A stretch of 64,000 nt of DNA, from assembly GCF_000196115.1 (NCBI RefSeq), contig NC_005027.1:2294001-2358000 (forward strand), in the 5' to 3' direction. Of the stretch, positions 44,301 to 52,070 are shown piece by piece (positions within the stretch are counted from its first letter, which is position 1; each line of letters begins with the position of its first letter). Both the position numbers and the translations under genes were made by a program. This DNA comes from Rhodopirellula baltica SH 1. GTDB lineage: Bacteria > Planctomycetota > Planctomycetia > Pirellulales > Pirellulaceae. The notes beneath the pieces are model-generated. The model was not told where the DNA came from. It did not search any database and saw nothing but the letters and a program-made list of their open reading frames with translations.

Positions 44301-44438
44301 GAAAGCACCGACAGGGAATCAAATAGAGAGACAGTGTGCAAGCGTTGTGTGCTCGCTGCTCTTCAAAATGATTATCGCCGTGGACGAACCGCCGAGACAA
44401 AGTCGAACGTTCACGTCGCTACGGCGAATTGCGATCAC

Positions 44439-45020
44439 TTAAGCAAGCATTCGTTCGGCCTGGTTCGCAACCTGCCGCAAAGCCAATCCGTCAAACACAC
44501 CGCGACCGAGAACACGCGTACCGACCAGCATCGCGACCAACGCTTTCGCGGTCGATGCAGGTTCGTTGGTTGCCGGAATGGTCTTCAAATCTTGTCCCCG
44601 ACGGATGGATGCTTCGAAGAAGCCCACGATTTCCTCGAAAGCGACCGCCACCATTTGCTGGACCTTTGCTTCGTGCCGGGAATAGTCCAAAGCCGTGTTC
44701 ACCAGGAAGCACCCCCGCTTGCATGGGTCTTCAAGCGAATCCGTCACCACACCGTCAAAGAACAACAGAATCGCTTGCTTTGGATCGTCGACCTCTCGTA
44801 ACCGATTGAGAATCGTTTGCCGTGTGGCTTGGTCGTATCGCAACAACGACTCCACAAACAATTCATCCTTGCCATCGAACGCGTTGTACAAACTGCCACG
44901 TTGAATACCGGTTGCACGAGTGATGTCGGAGATGGAAGTGGCGGCATAGCCCTTCTCCCAAAACAGATGCATCGACTGCTCGACGACGTCGGACTTTTCA
45001 AATGACTTTTCCCAGGGCAT
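44439..45020 (-). CDS. TetR-family regulator
   Basis: A 193-residue regulator. The N-terminal helix-turn-helix reads HLFWEKGYAATSISDITRATGIQRGSLYNAFDGKDELF; the C-terminus is a TetR_C ligand domain (QAILLFFDGVVTDS, RGCFLVNTALD). ATG 45020 is chosen because AAGGA lies 6-7 bases upstream. It precedes the dehalogenase-like gene by 138 bases on the same strand and may control it. No operator could be recognised. Confidence 0.92.
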   Translation of the reverse strand: MPWEKSFEKSDVVEQSMHLFWEKGYAATSISDITRATGIQRGSLYNAFDGKDELFVESLLRYDQATRQTILNRLREVDDPKQAILLFFDGVVTDSLEDPCKRGCFLVNTALDYSRHEAKVQQMVAVAFEEIVGFFEASIRRGQDLKTIPATNEPASTAKALVAMLVGTRVLGRGVFDGLALRQVANQAERMLA

Positions 45021-45180
45021 CAGCGTTCCTTGTGCAGCGGACTCAGTTTGTGATAACCAGCTTGATCGCGGTCCATGTCTTGTGAATGTCTTCATGCAGT
45101 CATCAAACCACTCGTTTGGCGGGTGAATCCAAAGCGTTTAAAAATGCGTTGACAGCCAAAGGCTCGTAGATAGAATCGCC

Positions 45181-45410
45181 GACGTCCGAGGTGACTGATT
45201 TGGTTTCTGCCGAGTCAGTGAACAGGGAACTCCGGTGAAATTCCGGGACGGTCCGGCCGCTGTGTGCCGCCAGAGATCTTCCAAGTGAAGTCTCATTGTT
45301 TGCTTTTCTATTCAGCCATTGCTCGTGTTTTCGCGTTTCAACGTGAACGTGAGTGAGAAGGCCATGAGCAAACAAAGTGGTGGTGAGTCAGAAGACCTAC
45401 CTCGTACAAG
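45181..45410 (+). promoter_or_regulatory. Cobalamin (B12) riboswitch
   Basis: The conserved core lies at 45222-45275: GGGAA (45225), GGTG (45234), AATTCC-like bulge, ACGGTCCGGCCGCTGTG. The B12 box is AGTCAGAAGACCTACC (45386-45401), a near-perfect match to the family pattern. The closing helix P1 is CGAGGT (45187-45192) with ACCTCG (45399-45404). Length of about 220 bases is typical. It is oriented on the plus strand and the next gene on that strand is the DUF4465 protein at 45660; binding adenosyl- or methylcobalamin would repress it. Confidence 0.93.
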
Positions 45411-45420
45411 ACGTTTTGGT

Positions 45421-45478
45421 GCCTTCTTGGATTGAGGCGAACGTTGCAACGTGAATCGACAAGAACGCAAGGCTTTTT
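45421..45478 (+). terminator. Possible terminator of the riboswitch expression platform
   Basis: GCCTTCTTG (45421-45429) can pair with CAAG (45460-45463) and AAGGC (45469-45473) with a 5-base bulge, followed by TTTTT (45474-45478); the palindrome ACGTTGCAACGT (45441-45452) lies in the loop region. This could be the terminator hairpin controlled by the riboswitch. Confidence 0.45.
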
Positions 45479-45659
45479 ATTGAGCTTGCAATGGTCGACA
45501 CGCTGGATTTCCGTCACCAGCTTCTGAATCCTGTTCTCGACACTCGCGTTCTCCCACGCTAATCGTCTCACGTCCGCACGGCCAATTTCGCCGCGGAAGT
45601 TGAGTCTACGAGGAAGATATGCGCTGCCGGAATCTGGTTCAAAGCGGAGCCCGTTTCGA

Positions 45660-46643
45660 ATGTCAATCATGCTCAAGCTTCCCTCGAGTCTCCATCTCCA
45701 CCTGCGAAACCTATTTAGCACCCCACAGTCAAAACGCAGTCACTGCCTGATCATTTTTGCACTCCTATCACTTTGGCAAATCGCGGCGCCATCCGCGAAA
45801 GCCGATGTGGTGGTTGATTTTGAAAGCCAGGATGTGGGAGGTTCGGGTGTCTACAACGGCCCCGTCCCGAACGCCGACGTCGTTCCTGGTACATACGGTG
45901 GAAATGATCACATCGGTGTTTTCTCCGCCGATGGAATCGGCTTTTCCAACAGCTACAACGACTTATACGGAAGCTGGAGCGGTTTCGCGGTTTCCAATCA
46001 CACCGATAACTTGACGCCGGGATATACCAATCAATTCAGTGCCTTTGCGGGTTCTGGATCGGGTGGATCAGACAATTACGCGGTCGCGTTTGGCTACGCC
46101 AACTCAACGCCGACAAACGTTAACACGTTGACGGCCTTACCGAGTATCTATTTGCCGGATGGGGAAACAGCGAGCAGCGCAGACATAACCAACGCCACCT
46201 ACGCTGGTCTATCGATGCGTGATGGCGACTCGTTCGCAAAGCAATTTGGGGGAGTCACAGGGTCGGACCCGGACTTCTTCAAACTCTCGATATTTGGCAT
46301 AGATGCCAACAACCAAATACTCGACACGACGATCGATGTCTTCCTGGCAGACTTCCGCCTCACAGATTCTCTTCAGGACTACATTCTGGACGACTGGATA
46401 ACCATCGATCTCAGTTCGATGTCAGATGCTAGAAGTTTGCATTTCAATCTTTCATCCAGTGATGTCGGCCCATACGGAATGAACACGCCCGGCTACTTCG
46501 CGTTGGACAACTTTGCCACCGTGACGGCGGTTCCCGAACCGAGCTCGTTGGCGATCATCGGAAGCGTGCTAGTGGGAACCGTCATCCGACGACGCCGACT
46601 TTCCAAACGCGTGCGAAAAACCGCCGGAACGGAACTCGTTTGA
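45660..46643 (+). CDS. DUF4465 protein with PEP-CTERM anchor, B12-riboswitch controlled
   Basis: A 327-residue protein. Signal peptide-like stretch near residues 28-48 (CLIIFALLSLWQIAAPSAKA), then a DUF4465 domain (WSGFAVSNHTDNLTPGYTNQF; DNYAVAFGYANS; DFFKLSIFGID; FADFRL-like; YFALDNF). The end is a PEP-CTERM signal: VPEPSSLAIIGSVLVG then an RRRR cluster. PEP-CTERM proteins are sorted to the outer surface by exosortase. ATG choices are 45660 and 45669. The riboswitch 250 bases upstream implies expression when B12 is scarce, hence a role in catching or using cobalamin (inference). I recall DUF4465 genes near B12 loci in Bacteroidetes, unchecked. Confidence 0.92.
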   Translation: MSIMLKLPSSLHLHLRNLFSTPQSKRSHCLIIFALLSLWQIAAPSAKADVVVDFESQDVGGSGVYNGPVPNADVVPGTYGGNDHIGVFSADGIGFSNSYNDLYGSWSGFAVSNHTDNLTPGYTNQFSAFAGSGSGGSDNYAVAFGYANSTPTNVNTLTALPSIYLPDGETASSADITNATYAGLSMRDGDSFAKQFGGVTGSDPDFFKLSIFGIDANNQILDTTIDVFLADFRLTDSLQDYILDDWITIDLSSMSDARSLHFNLSSSDVGPYGMNTPGYFALDNFATVTAVPEPSSLAIIGSVLVGTVIRRRRLSKRVRKTAGTELV

Positions 46644-46649
46644 CCGAGA

Positions 46650-48122
46650 TCAGTCGCCGGCGCGTTGCTTGAGTGAATCACTTTCGGCATCAACGATCGC
46701 ATTGAATTGAGAGATAAGTTTTTCATCGCCGAGACGACGTAGATTTTCTGCCAAAGCAACGTTGTCGGCGATACGAACGAAACGCTCATACTTGACCTTC
46801 GTTTTGGCTTGGTCAGTATCCGTTTCAGCAAGCAATTCGCGATACCTTGGATAGTCTGGGTGGTCTTCAATCGCTTCCACAAATTCGTCCTGGCGACTGG
46901 TCAACAGATCGATGGATACCGGGTTCAGCACGTTCGCTAGCTCTGGCCATTTCCGTTCCAAATCTCGCGTGATCCGCCGACGCAAACCTTCTTCGGGTGA
47001 CGAGCGTCGCCGGCGACGACTCGAACCTCGGTTTTGATCCGATTGCGTTGTTTTCCAGGCCTCGGTGATCCTTTGATCTCCGGTTAACTCCAGTTGCTCG
47101 GACAAACCTTCCAAGATTGCTCGTTGGGAAGGCGTCGCCAGGCTCAAGATCAATGCGTACGACTCGTCGTTTCTCAACAACTTGGGATCGTCTTCATCAA
47201 AGAAGCTATGAATACTCAAAAACTCACCCGAACTCATCACGGGCAAATCGATCGTGTCGGCGGTGATCACCGTGTACGCATGTGCTTCATCAAATGAAAC
47301 AACACCATCGCCGTTGTAGTCCGGACGTTCGATCAAGCGTCCAGAACGATTTCGGCCCGACAGCGCAGCCCAAAAGTACGTGCTGTATTCAACGTAGCTG
47401 GCCTCGTCAACTTCGGGCGTGCACCCTGATGCGGGACGATCGTGGACTGTTGCGAAAAAGCCAATTCGATTTTGGTCTGACAATCCTTTCTCAGGATCCC
47501 CTTCGTTGAAAATGAATCTTGCAAACCCGCCGGCATGGCACTGAACCATGATCGCGACGACGTCAACACCTTTGGGCAAGCCATCCAACATCTCGACGAA
47601 CTCAGTCATGCGAATCGCACTGTTGTTCCAAGTCGCAATGGTCGTGTCATAAGGCGATTGACGATCGCTGCTTCGGCTTCCGTGAGCTGTAACATAAACG
47701 TAAAGTCGGTCGCTCGACTTCATCGTCTGTCCCACACCGCCAAACCATTTTCGGATGTTGTCGGGCTCGGTGCTGCCTTTCACATTTGGAATGTTGTGGT
47801 TCCGATATGACAGCCCCAAGTCGTTGCTGCTACCAAAGAACTCCGCCATCAACCGGTTGGCTTTGGGAACCGAATTTGGATCCATTACTTGGAGGTCTTT
47901 GCCGACCGCATCACCATCAGAAAAGAAGACATCGTTGTGCTCACCCAAAACACCTTGTTCGCCAAGCGCGCGCTGAGCGAACATCACGTTGTTCTCAAGC
48001 GATGCCTGATTGCCGGAGGGAGAGTAGCCACCGCCAATTGTCAGAAAGAAGTCTTCTGCACCGACAGCGGAGCAGCATCCCAAAAGTAGAACTGGCACCA
48101 ACCAGCAGAAAGATCGACGCAT
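46650..48122 (-). CDS. Exported caspase-fold/C13-like protein with EF-hand
   Basis: A 490-residue protein. Signal peptide MRRSFCWLVPVLLLGCCSAVGA. The core resembles caspase/legumain-fold peptidases: catalytic-type His147 in YVYVTAHGSR and Cys195 in IMVQCHAGG, 48 residues apart. A canonical EF-hand loop DYNGDGVVSFDE (268-279) follows, and an Arg-rich low-complexity stretch (SSRRRRRSS) precedes a helical C-terminus. Probably a Ca2+-influenced periplasmic or surface protease. It is convergent with the DUF4465 gene (6 bases between stops). Substrate unknown. Confidence 0.85.
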   Translation of the reverse strand: MRRSFCWLVPVLLLGCCSAVGAEDFFLTIGGGYSPSGNQASLENNVMFAQRALGEQGVLGEHNDVFFSDGDAVGKDLQVMDPNSVPKANRLMAEFFGSSNDLGLSYRNHNIPNVKGSTEPDNIRKWFGGVGQTMKSSDRLYVYVTAHGSRSSDRQSPYDTTIATWNNSAIRMTEFVEMLDGLPKGVDVVAIMVQCHAGGFARFIFNEGDPEKGLSDQNRIGFFATVHDRPASGCTPEVDEASYVEYSTYFWAALSGRNRSGRLIERPDYNGDGVVSFDEAHAYTVITADTIDLPVMSSGEFLSIHSFFDEDDPKLLRNDESYALILSLATPSQRAILEGLSEQLELTGDQRITEAWKTTQSDQNRGSSRRRRRSSPEEGLRRRITRDLERKWPELANVLNPVSIDLLTSRQDEFVEAIEDHPDYPRYRELLAETDTDQAKTKVKYERFVRIADNVALAENLRRLGDEKLISQFNAIVDAESDSLKQRAGD

Positions 48123-48222
48123 CTGAAGAAACAACCATGGTCGCGAGAGCACGATGCCAACCGGGATTCGGTCAACAGAGTCCGCAGTTTACCAAGCCAG
48201 CTCTCGTTGGTTTGTATCTTCT

Positions 48223-50127
48223 TTAGAGCTGACGCAACCAGGTTTCGAGCACCAGCAGATTCCACAACCGGTAGCCGTGATTTTGCTCGCCGGTTTCGTG
48301 GCTGCGGACCAAATCGGCGATCGCTTCGGGACGAAAGTACGCATTGATCCGAGCGTCCGATGCCAACATCGTGTCATGGACCAATGGTTTAAAATCTTCG
48401 CGAAACCATTGTCCGATGGGGATGCCGAAACCCATTTTGGGTCGAGTGAAGATCGACGAGGGTATTCGATCGCCAAACGCATCTTGCAAGATCAATTTGC
48501 CTCGTCGCCCTCGGAACTTGTGCTCGACGGGCATCGATGCCGCCAACTCAACGAATCGATAATCCAACATTGGTTGCCGTACTTCTAAACCGTGAGCCAT
48601 CGACGCGATATCGACTTTGGTGCACAGATCACACGGCAGATATGACTGGATGTCCGAAGTGGATGCCCGCGTGACGACATCGCGTCCTTCACTGCGAGCC
48701 CAGACGGATTCCAAGAAGTCGACCGGATCATGCCCCGGCAACGCCTGAACAAATTCGTCGTTGTACATCGACGCCCGCATTGATTCCGGAAAGATCTGAA
48801 GCCAATTCATGTAACGTCGAACAACGGGTTGGTCGATAGCTTCCAAGAATCGCTTGGCACGACGAACGACGGAACGCCGACGATTGGAATCTGGCAATCG
48901 CTGGATCAATCCAATGCCCGGGAACTTGTTTAGCGGGAACAACCGAGCGATCTTTTGACTCATCCACAACGCACGGTAGCGTTCATAGCCGGCGAACAGC
49001 TCGTCGCCACCATCGCCTGACAAAGCCACCTTCACACTTTCGCGGGTGAGCTTGGACAGGTACCAAGTCGGAACGGCCGATGAGTCACCGTAGGGTTCGT
49101 CATAGTGCCACACCAGCTTTTCAAGAATATCGATCCCGCTGGGTTGAACCTCAAACCGTGTGTGGTCGGTCTGCAAGTGCTCGGCAACTTGCGCGGCGTA
49201 GCGAGTCTCATCAAAATCAGCGACGGGAAAACCGATGCTGAACGTTCGCAATGGCGTGTCGGTATGATCGCCCGCCAAAGCCGTGATCAACGACGAATCG
49301 ATGCCACCGGACAAGAAAGATCCCAGTGGAACATCGCTTCGCATCCGCAGGCGAACAGAATCGGCTAGCAGATCACGAACTTTCTCGATCGCCTCTTCTC
49401 GACCGAGCGGACGTTCGATCGAAGGATCAAAGTTCCAGTATCGTTCCACACGCAACCCACGCTCATCCAACACCGCAAAGTGTCCCGGCGGCAGCTTGTG
49501 CACGCCTTTAAAAATCGTGCCCGGATGCGGGATGTATTGATACGTCAGGAACTCGTCGATCGCGTTGGGGTCCACCTCTTCGCAGACACCAGGCACCAAC
49601 CTCAACGCCTTCAATTCACTGGCGAAAACCAAACGCCCGTTCTTGTACGAGTAATACAGAGGCTTCTGACCGATCCGGTCGCGTGCCAGCACAATTCGAT
49701 TGCGTCTGGCATCCCAAATCGCAATTGCAAACATTCCGTTGAGCGATGAAAAACAATCCGTTCCGATGTCTTCATACAAGTGAACGATCGATTCACCGTC
49801 GCCTTGGGTCGCGAATTGGTGACCGGCACCCTGCAAGCGTTTGCGGAGCACTTCGTAGTTGTAGATCTCGCCATTGAAGACCATTCGGACCCGGCCATCT
49901 TCGTTCGAAAGAGGCTGGCGAGCTCCTTCCACGTCGATGATCGAGAGCCGGCGGAATCCTAAGCCGACGCCCATCGGTCGCCCGGTCGCGTCGCGATGTT
50001 CAGGGTCCATCCAGATCTGCGAATCATCCGGGCCACGATGAGCGATTTCATTGGTCATCCTGGACAACAAATCGGCGTTGATCGCTTGGTCGTCGCGTTG
50101 CCAGAGTCCGCCGGTGAAACCGCACAT
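48223..50127 (-). CDS. asnB: Asparagine synthase (glutamine-hydrolysing)
   Basis: A 634-residue class II glutamine amidotransferase. The N-terminal nucleophile Cys2 is seen in MCGFTGG. The glutaminase domain includes MVFNGEIYNYEVLR and DGESIVHLYEDIG. The synthetase domain has the PPi motif SFLSGGIDSSLITAL and ALSGDGGDELFAGYERY. It makes asparagine from aspartate, ATP and glutamine, or, in some bacteria, amidates cell-wall or exopolysaccharide precursors. Some planctomycete copies belong to glycan loci, so the exact acceptor is not certain. Confidence 0.95.
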   Translation of the reverse strand: MCGFTGGLWQRDDQAINADLLSRMTNEIAHRGPDDSQIWMDPEHRDATGRPMGVGLGFRRLSIIDVEGARQPLSNEDGRVRMVFNGEIYNYEVLRKRLQGAGHQFATQGDGESIVHLYEDIGTDCFSSLNGMFAIAIWDARRNRIVLARDRIGQKPLYYSYKNGRLVFASELKALRLVPGVCEEVDPNAIDEFLTYQYIPHPGTIFKGVHKLPPGHFAVLDERGLRVERYWNFDPSIERPLGREEAIEKVRDLLADSVRLRMRSDVPLGSFLSGGIDSSLITALAGDHTDTPLRTFSIGFPVADFDETRYAAQVAEHLQTDHTRFEVQPSGIDILEKLVWHYDEPYGDSSAVPTWYLSKLTRESVKVALSGDGGDELFAGYERYRALWMSQKIARLFPLNKFPGIGLIQRLPDSNRRRSVVRRAKRFLEAIDQPVVRRYMNWLQIFPESMRASMYNDEFVQALPGHDPVDFLESVWARSEGRDVVTRASTSDIQSYLPCDLCTKVDIASMAHGLEVRQPMLDYRFVELAASMPVEHKFRGRRGKLILQDAFGDRIPSSIFTRPKMGFGIPIGQWFREDFKPLVHDTMLASDARINAYFRPEAIADLVRSHETGEQNHGYRLWNLLVLETWLRQL

Positions 50128-50199
50128 AGAAAACGAGAGGGCTAAAGTCAGGAATGAATTTCAAATGACGGGGTGCTAACTCGACCGCCTGATTGCGAC

Positions 50200-51492
50200 C
50201 TAGCCGACACGTTGGCTTTCACCGTTGGTTCGACGAATCCGCATGTTTTCGATCTTTCGATTGGTCGCGTGCAACACTTCGACTTCCCAATGACCGACAT
50301 TGAGCAAATGTCCGGCGGTAGGAATCATTCCGGTGTGATGCAGCACCCAACCGGCGACGGTTTCGTAATCATCGCTCTCCGGCAAATCCCAGTGAACCAG
50401 ATCGTTGACATCATCGATCATGACACGTCCGTCGACATCGATGGTGTCGTCATCGATCACGCGAATTTCGAATTCTTCTTCTTCGTCCGATTCGTCGACA
50501 ATCTCGCCGACAATTTCTTCCAAAGCGTCTTCGATCGTGACCACACCTGCGGTTTGTTGAAATTCATCGAGCACAATCGCCATGTGAGAGCGACTGTGAA
50601 GGAACTCTCGCAACAACAAATCCACGCTGCGGTCCTTTGGAACCGACCAAGGCCGACGGCAGAGATCCAGCAACGGCTTGTTGGGTAAACCTTCACCAGC
50701 CAAATACGGCAGCAAGTCTTTCACGAACAACACACCGACCACGTTGTCGATGGTGTCTTCGTAAACAGGGTAACGAGTCCGCCCGGTTTCGATGATTGAT
50801 TCGATGGCTTCTTCCCAAGTCGCCGTGACCGCAATTGCGTTTACGTCGACTCGAGGAGTCATGATGTGACCGACCGTGTCTTCGTGAAGCTCCATCACGC
50901 CTTGGATCATTTCGCGAACGCCGGGTGCGAAGAAACCTTCTCGGGTTCCCGCCGCCACAATGGTTCGGATTTCATCTTCGAGTTGTTCTTCGTCTTCGTC
51001 CTCGGTCTCTTCGACACCGGCCAAACGGCGTGAAATGATTTCCAGCAGTTCCCCTGGCGCGTGGAGCGGACGCATCACAAACGACATCGTCCGCCAGAAC
51101 GGCCATGTGTGATAAAGCAGCGGCGCCGATGCAAACCGAGTCACCGCATTGGGCAACCACGTGTGAGTCAACATGGTCAATCCAGCCGCCGCGATCCCCC
51201 AAGCGAGAAGCGTGTTGAGATCCACATCGACTCGGTTGACGACAACGATCGTCCCGAACAACACGAACATCACCGAACCGATGACGTGCAAATACGCCCC
51301 CGCTCGAATCACCGTGTCCTGGTGATCCAGAACAGAACCGAAACGGTCTCGATTCTTTTTGACACGGCAATAAATCTCCAGCGAACGCCCCGCAAACCGG
51401 TCCAACAACTCACTTCCTAGACCGCCGATGCTGCCAAGAACAAAACCCACCGCAGCGAGCGGCATCGCGTTCCAATCCGCTAGTTCGCTCAT
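50200..51492 (-). CDS. CNNM/CorC-type CBS-domain protein (HlyC/CorC family)
   Basis: A 430-residue protein. N-terminal helices include two or three membrane segments (GFVLGSIGGLG; GAYLHVIGSVMFVLFGTIVVV; AAAGLTMLTHTWLP). Then CBS-domain pair (VGHIMTPRVDVNAIAV; DRSVDLLLREFLHSRSHMAIVLDEF) and a C-terminal CorC_HlyC domain (DVDGRVMIDDVNDLVHWDLPESDDYETVAGWVLHHTGMIP). Relatives affect Mg2+/Co2+ export. ATG 51492 overlaps the ybeY stop by 4 bases (ATGA), as in the conserved phoH-ybeY-corC block. Confidence 0.93.
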   Translation of the reverse strand: MSELADWNAMPLAAVGFVLGSIGGLGSELLDRFAGRSLEIYCRVKKNRDRFGSVLDHQDTVIRAGAYLHVIGSVMFVLFGTIVVVNRVDVDLNTLLAWGIAAAGLTMLTHTWLPNAVTRFASAPLLYHTWPFWRTMSFVMRPLHAPGELLEIISRRLAGVEETEDEDEEQLEDEIRTIVAAGTREGFFAPGVREMIQGVMELHEDTVGHIMTPRVDVNAIAVTATWEEAIESIIETGRTRYPVYEDTIDNVVGVLFVKDLLPYLAGEGLPNKPLLDLCRRPWSVPKDRSVDLLLREFLHSRSHMAIVLDEFQQTAGVVTIEDALEEIVGEIVDESDEEEEFEIRVIDDDTIDVDGRVMIDDVNDLVHWDLPESDDYETVAGWVLHHTGMIPTAGHLLNVGHWEVEVLHATNRKIENMRIRRTNGESQRVG

Positions 51493-52070
51493 GACACGCC
51501 TCCACTCATGATCCCACCGGAGGAATCACTCGCGTCATCATCGAACGAGTCATCTTGTTCTGGTGCCGAGTCCTCGTCGTTGCTCAGCGGCAATTCGATC
51601 CCAATCAGTTTCATCGCGGCAATTTCTGCTCGTCGCATCGCGGCGCGAGGTTCGGGTGACTGATCATCATGACCGACAATGTGCAACGTTCCATGAACAA
51701 CGTAGAGCAACAACTCTTCGCGTGGCGACAACGGATTGCTCGGTTCGCTGGCGTTTTCAATCGCTGTTTCAAAGCTGGCGACGAGCTCGCCTTCGACCAT
51801 CGGAGGTTCCAACTCGTACGGGAAACTGATCACGTCGGTCGGGTAATCATGCTGCAAAAATTCGCGATTGATGGGATGGATCGTCGCATCGTCGCAAATC
51901 CGAACTCCGACTGAACCGCGATCACATCCTTCGACTGCCGCAGCAGCAATCGCCGCTTGGGCAAGTTCGGTGCGTGCGGTTTCGAGGCAACCAAACCAGA
52001 TCGATAAGTCAGGTTCCGCTTCCTCATCGATGAGAACATCCGCGGTCAAGTTGGTTGAAGGCTGTTCCAT
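51489..52070 (-). CDS. ybeY: Endoribonuclease YbeY
   Basis: A 193-residue metalloenzyme needed for 16S rRNA maturation and ribosome quality control. The zinc site H-x3-H-x3-H is at His126, His130, His134 (VHGTLHIVGHDD), with the preceding INREFLQHDYPTDVISFPY. The start ATG at 52070 lies inside the stop of the upstream gene (TGATG). The C-terminal 35 residues are a Ser/Asp-rich tail beyond the usual family length. Confidence 0.95.
   Translation of the reverse strand: MEQPSTNLTADVLIDEEAEPDLSIWFGCLETARTELAQAAIAAAAVEGCDRGSVGVRICDDATIHPINREFLQHDYPTDVISFPYELEPPMVEGELVASFETAIENASEPSNPLSPREELLLYVVHGTLHIVGHDDQSPEPRAAMRRAEIAAMKLIGIELPLSNDEDSAPEQDDSFDDDASDSSGGIMSGGVS

Noticed and set aside
45103-45721. 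Minus-strand frames of 90 and 127 codons upstream of the DUF4465 gene
   Set aside because: They lie antisense to the cobalamin riboswitch and leader, and have no motifs or start signals.
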